64,000 nucleotides of DNA, taken from Proruminimicrobium sp963666965. GTDB taxonomy: Bacteria; Elusimicrobiota; Endomicrobiia; Endomicrobiales; Endomicrobiaceae. The stretch is taken from positions 1,488,001 to 1,552,000 of the forward strand of contig OY762939.1 of NCBI GenBank assembly GCA_963666965.1. The letters run 5' to 3'. This document shows, piece by piece, positions 43,008 through 52,476 of the stretch. Every line of letters begins with the position of its first letter. Positions within the stretch are counted from its first letter, which is position 1. A program made the translations under genes and the position numbers. Below the pieces are notes generated by a model. That model worked only from the letters and a program-made list of their open reading frames with translations, did not search any database and was not told where the DNA came from.

Positions 43008-43033
43008 TTATCCCCCCGAAAAAACATAATATT

Positions 43034-44299
43034 TTAATTTCTTATATGTCCGCTTCCTCTTACTATAAATTTTGTAGTAGTCAGTTCTCTTGCCCCCATT
43101 GCCCCTCTTGCATGAAGCTTATTTGTGGCAATTCCTATTTCGGCTCCTATTCCGAACATACCTCCGTCATGAAGACGCGTTGAAGCATTATGAAATACTG
43201 CAGCACTGTCAACCTCTTTTATAAACTTTTCCGCTCTTTCAACATTTTCCGTAATTATGGAATCGGAATGAGCCGAACCATATCTGTTTATATGGGATAT
43301 TGCATCTTCTATAGAGTTTACCACCTTGACGGAAACTATAAGCGCCTGATATTCCGTTTTCCAGTCTTCTTCTGTAGCAGCGATAACTGAAGGAACTATG
43401 GCCTTTGTCAATGCACAGCCTCTTATTTCAGTTCCGTGTTCCCCGTATTTTTCACAAAGCTGAGGCAATACTTTTTCAGCTATATCTCTGTGAACAAGAA
43501 CAGTTTCGGTTGCATTGCATACTCCCGGTCTCTGGCATTTTGCGTTTACCGCTATTTTTACGGCCATTTTTATATCGGCATCCTTGTCTATATACGTATG
43601 ACACAAACCTTTGCCGTGAGATAAGACAGGGATTGTAGCATGGCGTTTTACAAAATTAATAAACTCTTCTCCGCCTCTAGGTATAAGCAAATCAATAAAT
43701 TTGTCCATAACTATAAGTTCTGAAATTGCCGTTCTGTCGGTTATGTCTATAAATGAAACTGCCCCTGCAGGCATTCCGGCGGCTTCTGCAGACTGTGAAA
43801 TTATTTTTGAAAGTATCTTATTTGAATTTATGGCTTCCGATCCGCCTCTTAAAACGATTGAGTTGCCCGCTTTAATGCATAATGCCGTCGCATCTACTGT
43901 TACATTAGGTCTTGATTCGTAAATCATTGCTATTGTTCCAAGAGGAACTCTTACTTTTTGAATATTCAGTCCGTCATTTAAAGTTCTTGTTTCTATTATT
44001 TCTCCGATAGGATCCTTTTGCGCAACTATATCTCTTACTCCTTTTATCATATCGGCTATTCTTTTTTCATTTAGCGTAAGTCTGTCCACAAGCGCACTTT
44101 CAAAACCCTGCGATTTAGCAACATCCACGTCAATCTTATTATGAAACAGAATATCGTCTTTATTTTTTTCCAAAGCCTGAGCCATCGCAAGAAGCACGGC
44201 ATTTTTTTGCGCCGAAGACATAAGCCCCAGTTTTTGCGATGCTATTTTTGCGGATGAAACTTTTTGTAAAATAAAATTTTTTATTTCCTTATTTTCCAT
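43034..44299 (-). CDS. proA: Gamma-glutamyl phosphate reductase
   Basis: 421-aa second enzyme of proline synthesis, reducing gamma-glutamyl phosphate to the semialdehyde with NADPH. Motifs: VRVPLGTIAMIYESRPNV, LRGGSEAINSN, LIPRGGEEFI, the catalytic Cys in CQRPGVCNATET near residue 260, FHNASTRLHDGGMFGIGAEI and HARGAMGARELTT. Complete. One nt after acnA. proC occurs near the right end; proB is not in the window. Confidence 0.97.
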   Translation of the reverse strand: MENKEIKNFILQKVSSAKIASQKLGLMSSAQKNAVLLAMAQALEKNKDDILFHNKIDVDVAKSQGFESALVDRLTLNEKRIADMIKGVRDIVAQKDPIGEIIETRTLNDGLNIQKVRVPLGTIAMIYESRPNVTVDATALCIKAGNSIVLRGGSEAINSNKILSKIISQSAEAAGMPAGAVSFIDITDRTAISELIVMDKFIDLLIPRGGEEFINFVKRHATIPVLSHGKGLCHTYIDKDADIKMAVKIAVNAKCQRPGVCNATETVLVHRDIAEKVLPQLCEKYGEHGTEIRGCALTKAIVPSVIAATEEDWKTEYQALIVSVKVVNSIEDAISHINRYGSAHSDSIITENVERAEKFIKEVDSAAVFHNASTRLHDGGMFGIGAEIGIATNKLHARGAMGARELTTTKFIVRGSGHIRN

Positions 44300-44300
44300 T

Positions 44301-46220
44301 TTACTTAACGCCCTCTTTTATCCAGTTTAACAAACCGCCGGAAAAAATTATCTCTTTTTGTCTGTCTGTGAAATTATAATTCAATTTTACATTTTTGTCA
44401 GCAACTTTTACGTATAAATCTTTATTATTTTTAATAATATTTTTTATATCATCAAACTCTATTTTGTCATTAAGTTTTATTTTATCGTAATCCTGGGGAT
44501 CCGCAAAAGTAAGAGGTATAATTCCGAAATTTATAAGATTTGCAAGATGTATTCTTGCAAAAGATTTTACAAGAACGACTCTCACTCCAAGATATCTCGG
44601 TGCAAGCGCGGCATGCTCTCTCGAAGAACCCTGCCCGTAATTGTCTGCTCCGATTATAACTCCGTTTCCGGAAGCTTTTGCTCTTGAAACAAAATCTTTA
44701 TCAACGCTTGCAAACGTATATTCAGATATAGCCGGCAAATTTGATCTCAGAGGAAGAATTTTAGCGCCTGCCGGTAATATATGATCGGTTGAAATATTAT
44801 CTCCGACTTTCAGAACAACTTCCGCTTTTATCGTATCCTGAAGTTTTTCAAATATCGGCAGCGGCTTTATATTTGGACCTCTTACGATTTCAACATGCGA
44901 TGAATTCAAAGAAGGCATTTGAAAATGTGCGTCGTTTATATAAAATTTTTCAGGAAGAATTATTTCAGGTTTTACCGCAAAATAATCCATAGGATCGGTT
45001 ATTTCACCTGATAAAGCCGCGGCAAGCGCAACTTCCGGAGAACAAAGATAAACCTGCGCGTCTTTTGTTCCGCTTCTTCCTTCAAAATTTCTGTTAAATG
45101 TTCTAAGTGACACTGCTTTCGTCTTAGGAGCCTGCCCCATACCTATGCATGGCCCGCATGCGCATTCAAGAATTCTTGCTCCGGCATCTATTATATCAAA
45201 CAAGTCGCCCGATGAAGAAAGCATTGACATAACCTGTCTTGAACCGGGAGAAATAACGAGACTTGTATCTTTATTTATTTTTTTTCCTTTTAAAACTTTC
45301 GCACAGAGCATCATATCGGCAAGAGACGAATTAGTGCAGGATCCTATTCCTACCTGATCGACTTTCGTGCCCTTAAGCTCTTTTACTTTTTTAACATTAT
45401 CCGGACTGTGAGGCATTGCTATAAGAGGCTCGAGCGATGATAAATCTATGTTCATCTCTTCATCGTAAACCGCATCTTTGTCGGCGACAAGCTCCGTCCA
45501 CACTTTTTCTCTGGACTGTTTTTTAAGAAAATCTTTTGTTATTTCATCTGATGGAAATATTGTAGTCGTAGCGCCTAATTCCGTCCCCATATTAGTTATA
45601 GTGGCTCTTTCAGGAACAGACAAGGTTTTTACACCCTCGCCGGCAAATTCAAATATTTTGCCTCTTCCGCCTTTAACCGACAGAATTCTTAAAAGCTCAA
45701 GTATAATGTCTTTAGCGCTTACCCACGGTCTTAACTTACCGATAAGATTCACTTTTACTATTTTTGGCATCGTTATATAGAAAGGCTGTCCGGCCATTGC
45801 GCAGGCGACATCCAACCCGCCGGCTCCGAATGAAAGCATTCCTATTCCGCCGCCTGTAGGAGTATGAGAATCCGAACCTATGAGCGTTTTTCCGGGAACA
45901 CCGAATCTTTCAAGATGTACCTGATGGCAAATACCGGTTCCCGCAGGAGAAAATACAATTCCGTATTTTGCGGCTATGGTCTGCAAAAATTTATGATCAT
46001 CCGCATTTTCAAAACCAGACTGGAGAGTGTTATGATCCACATAGCTTACCGAAAGTTCGGTTTTTACCTTTGGAACTCCCATGGCTTCAAACTGCAGGTA
46101 TGCCATTGTGCCTGTTGCGTCTTGCGTTAAAGTCTGGTCTATTTTTAAACCTATTTCCTGCCCAACTTCCATTGTGCCTGAAACTAAATGCTGCTTAATA
46201 ATTTTTCTTGATAAATTCAT
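44301..46220 (-). CDS. acn: Aconitate hydratase
   Basis: About 639 aa, single-chain aconitase of the short bacterial/archaeal type. The three 4Fe-4S ligands are visible: GIGSCTNSS near residue 292 and ACGPCIGMG near 355. SDSHTPTGGGIGMLSFGAGG and the C-terminal swivel domain (ADNYGQGSSREHAAL; KSFARIHLANLINFGIIPL) are present. It interconverts citrate and isocitrate and so supplies 2-oxoglutarate for glutamate and proline (proA follows at 1 nt). ATG 46220 is chosen: AAGGA lies 7 nt upstream and the extra 20 residues of the longest ORF overlap the promoter. Confidence 0.93.
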   Translation of the reverse strand: MNLSRKIIKQHLVSGTMEVGQEIGLKIDQTLTQDATGTMAYLQFEAMGVPKVKTELSVSYVDHNTLQSGFENADDHKFLQTIAAKYGIVFSPAGTGICHQVHLERFGVPGKTLIGSDSHTPTGGGIGMLSFGAGGLDVACAMAGQPFYITMPKIVKVNLIGKLRPWVSAKDIILELLRILSVKGGRGKIFEFAGEGVKTLSVPERATITNMGTELGATTTIFPSDEITKDFLKKQSREKVWTELVADKDAVYDEEMNIDLSSLEPLIAMPHSPDNVKKVKELKGTKVDQVGIGSCTNSSLADMMLCAKVLKGKKINKDTSLVISPGSRQVMSMLSSSGDLFDIIDAGARILECACGPCIGMGQAPKTKAVSLRTFNRNFEGRSGTKDAQVYLCSPEVALAAALSGEITDPMDYFAVKPEIILPEKFYINDAHFQMPSLNSSHVEIVRGPNIKPLPIFEKLQDTIKAEVVLKVGDNISTDHILPAGAKILPLRSNLPAISEYTFASVDKDFVSRAKASGNGVIIGADNYGQGSSREHAALAPRYLGVRVVLVKSFARIHLANLINFGIIPLTFADPQDYDKIKLNDKIEFDDIKNIIKNNKDLYVKVADKNVKLNYNFTDRQKEIIFSGGLLNWIKEGVK

Positions 46221-46248
46221 ATTACGATCCTTGTAAAATATTTCTGGT

Positions 46249-46257
46249 ATTCTACCA
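46249..46257 (-). promoter_or_regulatory. Extended -10 promoter of acn-proA
   Basis: TGG directly followed by TAGAAT on the minus strand (46257-46249) is an extended -10; no good -35 is visible. Transcription would begin near 46242, 22 nt before the acn start. Confidence 0.45.
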
Positions 46258-46312
46258 AATTTAAATATTTTTTTCATCATAAGAATTTATGTTTTAAGTT
46301 AATGCCGGATGT

Positions 46313-46341
46313 TTGACACTTATGTGCTAAAAAGATAAAAT
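46313..46341 (+). promoter_or_regulatory. Promoter of the thrC operon
   Basis: Perfect TTGACA (46313-46318), 17-bp spacer, TAAAAT (46336-46341); leader of about 30 nt with AAAGGA before the thrC ATG. Confidence 0.75.
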
Positions 46342-46377
46342 CTCAGAATAAAAAATTAGACAAAAAAGGAACTTTTT

Positions 46378-47439
46378 ATGTACACAGGACTTATTGAAAA
46401 TTACAAGAAATATCTTCCGGTAAGCGAAAAAACTCCGGTTATAACTCTTCATGAAGGAAATACCCCTCTTATCCCTGCAAGAAATCTTGCGGAAAAAATA
46501 GGATTTCCGGGCACAATATACTTTAAATACGAAGGATTAAATCCGACAGGTTCATTTAAAGACAGAGGTATGACGATGGCCGTTTCAAAAGCCGTCGAAG
46601 AAGGAAGCAAAGCGGTTATCTGCGCTTCAACCGGAAATACATCTGCATCTGCAGCCGCTTATGCAGCAAGAGCCGGCATAAAGTGTGTTGTTCTAATACC
46701 GGAAGGCAAAATAGCCCTCGGAAAGCTTTCACAGGCCGTAATGCACGGTGCGACAGTTCTTGCGATAGACGGTAATTTTGACGCCGCTCTTGAACTTGTT
46801 AAAGATTTAAGCAAAAATTATCCTCTTACTCTTGTAAATTCCGTCAATCCTTACAGAATTGAAGGACAAAAGACAGGCTCTTTTGAAATATGCGAAGCTT
46901 TAAATCAGGCACCAGATTACCAATTTATGCCTGTAGGAAACGCCGGAAATATAACGGCATACTGGAAAGGATATAAAGAATATAATTCTTTATTTCCTTC
47001 AAAATATAAACTGCCGAAAATAATGGGTTTTCAGGCAGAAGGTTCGGCTCCGATAGTAAAAGGGCACCCGATCGAAAATCCTGAAACGCTTGCAACTGCA
47101 ATAAGGATAGGAAATCCGGCTTCCTGGAAAACTGCCGTGGAAGCAAGAGATGAATCAAAAGGCGTAATCGATATGGTCAGCGATGATGATATAATTGAAG
47201 CTTATAAAATGATAGCGGCTAATGAAGGTGTTTTCGCAGAGCCTGCATCGGCTTCTTCATTTGCAGGTCTTTTAAAATATACAAGAAACGGATATTTCAA
47301 AAATCAGCAAAACCTTAAAGCCGTATGTATTTTGACCGGTCACGGACTTAAAGATCCTGACAGAGCGGTCATGTGTTCAAAAAAACCGACTCAGGTAAAA
47401 GCTAATATGCAGGATATAATCAAAGCAATAGGATTTTAG
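46378..47439 (+). CDS. thrC: Threonine synthase
   Basis: 353-aa PLP enzyme converting O-phosphohomoserine to threonine. The PLP lysine is in NPTGSFKDRGMTMAV near residue 61; STGNTSASAAAYAARAG is the substrate loop; PVGNAGNITAYWKGYKEY binds the PLP phosphate; and EPASASSFAGL and CILTGHGLKDP close the fold. The short form (about 350 aa) is typical of Gram-positive and archaeal-like enzymes. It has its own promoter and leads the plus-strand run to the cysteine desulfurase. Confidence 0.95.
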   Translation: MYTGLIENYKKYLPVSEKTPVITLHEGNTPLIPARNLAEKIGFPGTIYFKYEGLNPTGSFKDRGMTMAVSKAVEEGSKAVICASTGNTSASAAAYAARAGIKCVVLIPEGKIALGKLSQAVMHGATVLAIDGNFDAALELVKDLSKNYPLTLVNSVNPYRIEGQKTGSFEICEALNQAPDYQFMPVGNAGNITAYWKGYKEYNSLFPSKYKLPKIMGFQAEGSAPIVKGHPIENPETLATAIRIGNPASWKTAVEARDESKGVIDMVSDDDIIEAYKMIAANEGVFAEPASASSFAGLLKYTRNGYFKNQQNLKAVCILTGHGLKDPDRAVMCSKKPTQVKANMQDIIKAIGF

Positions 47440-47449
47440 GAGATACTTT

Positions 47450-47746
47450 ATGACTGAAGAATTAAAAAAACAGGAAATAAAAATTGAAATAGACGACCAG
47501 ACAGCCAACGGAGCTTATTCTAATTCGGCTCTTATAACGCATTCGGAAACTGAATTTATCATCGATTTTATTTTTGTGCAGCCTCAAAATTCAAAAGCAA
47601 AAGTAAGAAGCAGAGTTGTTTTATCCCCCCTGCACGCAAAAAAATTATCTGAAGCTCTTAAAGAAAATATCGCAAAACATGAAATAAAATTCGGACAAAT
47701 AAAAAATCAGAATGTTTCTCACGAAAAATCCGAATTCTATAATTAG
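47450..47746 (+). CDS. DUF3467 family protein
   Basis: 98-aa soluble protein. The arrangement EIKIEIDDQTANGAYSNSA, then SETEFIIDFIFVQP and RVVLSPLHAKKLSEALKEN is that of the DUF3467 family: small beta-rich proteins found in many bacteria with no assigned function. AGGAG precedes the ATG, 10 nt after thrC; cinA follows at 9 nt. Nothing in the sequence suggests a catalytic site. Confidence 0.85.
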   Translation: MTEELKKQEIKIEIDDQTANGAYSNSALITHSETEFIIDFIFVQPQNSKAKVRSRVVLSPLHAKKLSEALKENIAKHEIKFGQIKNQNVSHEKSEFYN

Positions 47747-47755
47747 CGGGTTGAA

Positions 47756-49048
47756 ATGAAAATAGAATTAATATGCACCGGCAGCGAATTATTAACCGGC
47801 AAATTAAACACGAATTCATCATATATAGGCCAAAAACTTTTTTTTATAGGTCTTGACCTGTCTCTTATAACTGCAGTCTCCGACAGAAAAAATGAACTGC
47901 GTGAAATCTTAAATCTTGCCAAAGAAAGAAGTTCGGTAATAATCGTTACTGGCGGACTTGGACCTACTTTTGACGATTTGACAGTGGAAACGACGTCCGA
48001 AGTTTTAAAACTCGATGTGTATAAAGATGATAATGTTTGGAAATCAATACTGGGCTATTTTAATAAACGGGAAATAACACCTTCCAAAAATAACGAAAGA
48101 CAGGCATATGTAATAAAAACAGCAAAAATTCTTGAAAACAGATTTGGAACAGCTCCGGGACAAATGATTCATTTTGAACATGTTAATAAAGAAGGCAAAA
48201 AAACAAGAAAAATAATATTTCTTCTGCCGGGTCCGTCCAGAGAAATGCAGCCGATGTTTGAAGAGAATGTTCTGCCTTTTTTGAGAAGCTACCAAACTAT
48301 AATGAAAAAAGCTCTTATAATTCATATATGCGCAATGCCCGAATCTTTGGTAGACCAAAAGATAAAACCTGTTTTGCAAATCTATGAAAGCAATAAGGAC
48401 GTTGAGTTCGCAATACTTGCTCACCAGCATATTGTTACGCTCAAAGCATTCGTAAAAGGCGACGATGAAATGCTGATAGATGAAACTCTGACAAATATAA
48501 AAAATGAATTTGAGAATATTCTTGGTGAAAATATTTTCGGATACGACGGCGATACTCTTGAAAGCATTATTCAAAAACTATTGTCCGAAAATAAAAAAAC
48601 ATTTTCTGCCGCCGAATCATGCACCGGCGGCCTTATATCAAGCAAATTGATATCTGTTCCCAACAGTTCTATCTGCATTAAAGAAAGCGTAGTTGCTTAT
48701 GCAAACGAAGCGAAAATAAACATTCTCGGAGTAAAAAAGGAAACACTTGACAGCTTCGGAGCAGTAAGCGAAGAAACTGCGGCTGAAATGCTTGACGGTA
48801 TATTGAAAATTTCAAATTCAGACTGCGCATTGTCAGTGACAGGCATTGCAGGTCCTTCGGGTGCAACGGAAAACAAACCGATAGGACTCGTTTTTATCGG
48901 AATTTCATGCTGCGGCAGCCGTGAAATTACAAAACATATCTTTTCAGGCACAAGAAATGATATAAGAGAAAGAGCGGCAAATACAGCTCTTGATTTATTG
49001 CGCAGAAAACTGCTGACTTTAAAAAATAAACAAAAAAAAGGCAAATAA
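47756..49048 (+). CDS. cinA: CinA-like protein (nicotinamide-nucleotide amidase, with N-terminal MoCF domain)
   Basis: 430 aa in two domains. The N-terminal MoCF-fold domain (about 1-170: CTGSELLTGKLNTNSSYI; TGGLGPTFDDLTVE; LPGPSREMQPMFE) is an ADP-ribose pyrophosphatase in studied members. The C-terminal PncC domain (about 265-425: SAAESCTGGLISSKL; YANEAKINILGV; VTGIAGPSGATENKPIG) deamidates NMN in the NAD salvage cycle. Both look intact. The last base overlaps the ATG of ruvX. Confidence 0.94.
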   Translation: MKIELICTGSELLTGKLNTNSSYIGQKLFFIGLDLSLITAVSDRKNELREILNLAKERSSVIIVTGGLGPTFDDLTVETTSEVLKLDVYKDDNVWKSILGYFNKREITPSKNNERQAYVIKTAKILENRFGTAPGQMIHFEHVNKEGKKTRKIIFLLPGPSREMQPMFEENVLPFLRSYQTIMKKALIIHICAMPESLVDQKIKPVLQIYESNKDVEFAILAHQHIVTLKAFVKGDDEMLIDETLTNIKNEFENILGENIFGYDGDTLESIIQKLLSENKKTFSAAESCTGGLISSKLISVPNSSICIKESVVAYANEAKINILGVKKETLDSFGAVSEETAAEMLDGILKISNSDCALSVTGIAGPSGATENKPIGLVFIGISCCGSREITKHIFSGTRNDIRERAANTALDLLRRKLLTLKNKQKKGK

Positions 49049-49473
49049 TGGGCAGATTTTTAGGAATAGACTACGGCAAAAAAAGAATAGGAATATCAAT
49101 GTCGGATATTATGGGCATAGTCGCACAGCCTTTTGCGGTTATTGAAAGCAAAGGCATAAAAAAAGATGCTCTTGAACTTATCAGAATATCAAAAGAAAAT
49201 TCCGTTTCATGCATAGTTTTGGGAGTTCCCGTAAGGCTTGATACAAGCGAAGGCGAAATGGCGGTTCTTACAAAAGAACTTGCAGAAGAACTGAAAACTC
49301 TTACTTCCGAAATAAAAATAGACATTATAGATGAAAGACTTACAACGGCGCAAGCCGAAAGAATGCTAACTGAAGAAGCCAATATGTCAAGAGAAAAAAG
49401 GAAAAACGTAAGGGACAAAATAGCGGCAACTTTTATTTTACAGACTTATCTCGATATGAAAGCCGGATTTTAA
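49048..49473 (+). CDS. ruvX: Holliday junction resolvase-like protein RuvX/YqgF
   Basis: 141-aa RNase H-like nuclease, involved in 16S rRNA 5' processing and possibly junction resolution. First catalytic Asp in GIDYGKKRIGISMSD, second acidic site in CIVLGVPVRLDTSEG, third in DERLTTAQAERML, and the final DKIAATFILQTYLD. Normal length. It shares a base with the cinA stop and lies 4 nt before the NYN gene. Confidence 0.94.
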   Translation: MGRFLGIDYGKKRIGISMSDIMGIVAQPFAVIESKGIKKDALELIRISKENSVSCIVLGVPVRLDTSEGEMAVLTKELAEELKTLTSEIKIDIIDERLTTAQAERMLTEEANMSREKRKNVRDKIAATFILQTYLDMKAGF

Positions 49474-49477
49474 TTTT

Positions 49478-49975
49478 ATGGAATATATTCTTGACGGGTA
49501 TAACATCATAAAGAATGACAGATTTTCAGATTTGTTTAGTGCCGTCTCGCTTGAGAGTTCCAGAGACAAATTATTTAATTTTATTTATTCGTGTCACCCT
49601 CAGGGAAACAACGAAGTGACAATAGTTTTTGACTGCAGAAGCAAAAATCCGTTTGATTTCGACGGATTCAGTTCACAAACAGTAATAGGAATGAAAGTGA
49701 TTTTCAGCGACGGACAGTTACGGGCTGATGATGTTATAGTGGATTTGGTTGAAAAATCAAAAAATTCCTATGCGATCACAGTCGTGACAAATGACAAAGG
49801 CATTAAAAGAAGATTAGGCGGAAGCGGCGCAAAAATACAGTCGGCAGACGAATTTATTCTCAAAGGTATAAAAAATTCACAAAACAAAAACAAAGATAAA
49901 AACAGAATTGCAGATAAAAATATGCCTGAAAAAATTAACAGCGAGTTTATTGAAAAATGGTTAAACAAAAAATAG
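49478..49975 (+). CDS. NYN-domain (YacP-like) putative ribonuclease
   Basis: 165 aa. PIN-like NYN fold: the first acidic strand is MEYILDGYNIIKND, the second VTIVFDCRSKNPFD, and later AD-DVIVDLVEK and VVTNDKGIKRRLGGSGAKI supply the remaining acidic residues. YacP/Rae1 members cut mRNA or rRNA on ribosomes. The last 40 residues are a Lys/Asn-rich linker. Its end overlaps mltG by 19 nt. Confidence 0.85.
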   Translation: MEYILDGYNIIKNDRFSDLFSAVSLESSRDKLFNFIYSCHPQGNNEVTIVFDCRSKNPFDFDGFSSQTVIGMKVIFSDGQLRADDVIVDLVEKSKNSYAITVVTNDKGIKRRLGGSGAKIQSADEFILKGIKNSQNKNKDKNRIADKNMPEKINSEFIEKWLNKK

Positions 49976-50928
49976 TTGTTTATGCAACAATATGTATTTT
50001 ATTTTTAAATTTAGCGGCATGTTCTCAAAAAGACTCTAAAATTGAGGTTTTTTTTGAAAAAGGAAGTTCTCCGAGGACAATCGCTTTAAAACTTAAAAAA
50101 TCAGGACTGATATTGTCGGCAACCGCGTTTATTGCGGTGATCAAATTATCAGGCGATGAAAAACATCTTAAAGCCGGAAGATACGAATTTAATTCAAGCG
50201 ATAATATGTTAACAATTCTTTCAAAAATAAAAAACGGAAAAAACTTAAATATAAAGATAACAGTACCGGAAGGATTTGACATAAAAAAAATAGGTTTGCT
50301 TCTTGAAGAAAAAGGAATATGTAAAAGCAGTGTTTTTGAAGCAGCCGCAAAAGATAAAAATATGGAAGGATTTCTTCTGCCTGAAACATATTTTATTGAC
50401 CCAAAATCTTCTGCTGACGAAGTGATTAAAATAATGAACGACGAGTTCAATAAATTCTGGTCAAAAGATTTTGAAAAACGGGCCGGAGAACTTAATATGA
50501 CAAAGCGGGATATTATAATATTGTCGTCAATCGTAGAAAAAGAAGCTGTTTCCGCTAATGAAAGATCTGTAATAGCCGGAATATTTTACAACAGACTCTC
50601 AAAAAAAATGAGACTTGAATCATGTTCAACCGTTTTATACGCCATGGGAATAAACAAAGAGAGGCTTTCGTTTGAAGATTTAAGATTTAATTCTCCTTAT
50701 AATACATATAAATACGCAGGTTTGCCTCCGGGTCCGATATGTAATCCCGGAAAAGAAACCATTAAAGCCGTTTTATTTCCGAAAGAAACACCTTATTTAT
50801 ATTTTGTTTCAAAAGGCGACGGAACGCATATGTTTGCAATGACTTTAAATGAACATGTAATTCAAAAAAAAGATACAAAAAAAATGATAAAGAAGGCAAA
50901 AAATGAAAAAAAGAAAAATCTATCTTGA
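49957..50928 (+). CDS. mltG: Endolytic transglycosylase MltG, predicted lipoprotein
   Basis: 323 aa. MltG cuts nascent glycan strands and sets their length. The YceG domain covers about 60-315: LKAGRYEF, EGFDIKKIGLLLEEKG, FLLPETYF, the catalytic Glu in LSSIVEKEAVSANERSVIA, FYNRLSKKMRLESCSTVLYA and YNTYKYAGLPPGPICNPG. MltG normally has one uncleaved N-terminal membrane helix. Here the N-terminus ends in LAAC at residue 22, a good lipobox, so it may be a lipoprotein. It overlaps both neighbours (19 and 26 nt). Confidence 0.93.
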   Translation: MVKQKIVVYATICILFLNLAACSQKDSKIEVFFEKGSSPRTIALKLKKSGLILSATAFIAVIKLSGDEKHLKAGRYEFNSSDNMLTILSKIKNGKNLNIKITVPEGFDIKKIGLLLEEKGICKSSVFEAAAKDKNMEGFLLPETYFIDPKSSADEVIKIMNDEFNKFWSKDFEKRAGELNMTKRDIIILSSIVEKEAVSANERSVIAGIFYNRLSKKMRLESCSTVLYAMGINKERLSFEDLRFNSPYNTYKYAGLPPGPICNPGKETIKAVLFPKETPYLYFVSKGDGTHMFAMTLNEHVIQKKDTKKMIKKAKNEKKKNLS

Positions 50929-52087
50929 TAACAGCGCAACAACATATACAAGGGCTGAAGTTGTAGAGGCAATGCTTCCGTATTTTTCCGATATTTACGG
51001 AAACGCTTCGTCTGTTCATCAATTCGGACAGGATGCAAAAAACGCCCTCTCTCAGGCAAGAATTTCTTTTGCAAACTTATTGAACGCCAAAGATCCGGAA
51101 GAAATAATTTTTACAAGCTGCGGAACAGAATCCGACAATATGGCGATAACCGGGGTTTTAAATGCCGTCAAAGGAAAACACGTAATAACGAGCGCCTTGG
51201 AACACCATGCCGTTCTGCATACATGCCAGCATCTTGAAAAATGCGGTTATAAAGTAGACTACATACCCGTAGACTCTTCGGGCAGAATAAAACTTGATGT
51301 TTTAAAAGAAAAAATAACAGATGAAACGGCAGTAGTAAGCATAATGCATGCAAATAATGAAATCGGCATCATTGAACCTATTGAGGAAATCTCATATGTC
51401 ATAAAAGAGGCAAATAAAAACAGAAAACATCAGATTTTTTTTCATACGGATGCGGTACAGACTGCAGGTAAAATAAAATTAGACGTCCAAAAATTAGGAA
51501 TCGATCTGTTATCTGTCTCCGCCCACAAATTTTACGGACCTAAAGGAACCGGAGCCTTATACGTAAAAAAAGGCACAAAGATTGAACCTATTTTATACGG
51601 CGGTCATCATGAAAACGGTTTGAAACCCGGAACTGAAAATATTGCCGGAATAATAGGAATGACAAAGGCGCTTGAACTTGCAAATAATGAACTTGAAACA
51701 GAAAATGAAAAATACATGATACTGAGAAAAAGGTTAGCCGCCGGAATTTTAAAATCAATACCTAAATCCGTCATCAATACCGATTTCGCAAATTCAGTAG
51801 CAAATGTACTCAATGTAAGCTTTGATTCTATAGAAGGAGAAACTCTCCTTCTTATGCTGGATATGGAAGGAATCGCCGTCTCTACAGGCTCGGCATGCGC
51901 TTCTGGTTCAACTGAGCCTTCGCATGTTCTCCAGGCCATAGGCGTTGACCCCGTTACTGCCCAGGGAACCGTAAGGTTTTCTCTCGGCAAACAAAATACT
52001 CAGGAAGATATTGATTATGTACTTGATGTACTTCCAAAACTTGTTGAAAAGGTAAGAAAAATGTCGCCTGTATGGAACTGTAGATAA
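50903..52087 (+). CDS. iscS: Cysteine desulfurase (NifS/IscS type)
   Basis: 394-aa PLP enzyme that takes sulfur from cysteine for Fe-S clusters and tRNA thiolation. It begins IYLDNSATTYTRAEVVEAM; HHAVLHTC carries the PLP-stacking His; HANNEIGIIEPI, HTDAVQTAGKI and the PLP Lys in SVSAHKFYGPKGTGAL follow. The active-site Cys is in STGSACASGSTEPSHVL. No scaffold gene (iscU) lies beside it. The ATG is 26 nt inside the end of mltG. Which of iscS, nifS or sufS it should be called cannot be decided here. Confidence 0.93.
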   Translation: MKKRKIYLDNSATTYTRAEVVEAMLPYFSDIYGNASSVHQFGQDAKNALSQARISFANLLNAKDPEEIIFTSCGTESDNMAITGVLNAVKGKHVITSALEHHAVLHTCQHLEKCGYKVDYIPVDSSGRIKLDVLKEKITDETAVVSIMHANNEIGIIEPIEEISYVIKEANKNRKHQIFFHTDAVQTAGKIKLDVQKLGIDLLSVSAHKFYGPKGTGALYVKKGTKIEPILYGGHHENGLKPGTENIAGIIGMTKALELANNELETENEKYMILRKRLAAGILKSIPKSVINTDFANSVANVLNVSFDSIEGETLLLMLDMEGIAVSTGSACASGSTEPSHVLQAIGVDPVTAQGTVRFSLGKQNTQEDIDYVLDVLPKLVEKVRKMSPVWNCR

Positions 52088-52134
52088 AGATTTAGGATTT
52101 CAGTCTGAAAATCCATTCTGCAAATACGCAAAAA

Positions 52135-52143
52135 TGATATAAT
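52135..52143 (+). promoter_or_regulatory. Extended -10 promoter of the FtsB-like gene
   Basis: TGA followed by a perfect TATAAT (52138-52143), an extended -10; the -35 region is poor. Start of transcription near 52150 gives a leader of about 35 nt with GGAG before the ATG at 52185. The rest of the 97-bp gap holds a small hairpin (GGATTT/AAATCC, 52094-52113) without a T-run. Confidence 0.55.
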
Positions 52144-52184
52144 TAATTATTCCAGGCTCATATATTTTAAACGGAGCGATTATT

Positions 52185-52448
52185 ATGAAATATTTAAAAT
52201 TCAGATATACGTCAACAATTATAGCGCTTGCCATTCTTACCTTAAATCCGACTGCAATAAAGATATATTCCGGATACAGAGAAAAATGCAATATAATGTC
52301 AAAAATTACTGAAATAAAACAAGAAAATGAAAAATATAAAAAAAGACTTTACTATCTTGAGAATGTTCCTGCTCATATAGAAAGAATGGTAAAATCCGAA
52401 TTGGGTTTTATAGCTGAAGGCGAAATAGAATACAGGTTTGTAAAATAA
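52185..52448 (+). CDS. Septum formation initiator family protein (FtsB/DivIC-like)
   Basis: 87 aa: a short cytoplasmic end, one membrane helix (about 9-28), a coiled coil (KITEIKQENEKYKKRLYYL), and ERMVKSELGFIAEGEIEYRF, which matches the closing segment of FtsB/DivIC proteins that carry the conserved pattern (AR)xELGx-xxxGE. Such proteins join FtsL and FtsQ in the divisome. The identification rests on layout and the C-terminal motif. Confidence 0.8.
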   Translation: MKYLKFRYTSTIIALAILTLNPTAIKIYSGYREKCNIMSKITEIKQENEKYKKRLYYLENVPAHIERMVKSELGFIAEGEIEYRFVK

Positions 52449-52476
52449 TAACTTATTCAAAGGACAGGCTGTTTAA

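Noticed and set aside
48044..48574. Minus-strand frame of 176 codons opposite cinA
   Set aside because: Shadow frame, no motif or start signal.
52094..52113. Hairpin GGATTT/AAATCC after the cysteine desulfurase gene
   Set aside because: Too short and not followed by a T-run, so not reported as a terminator.
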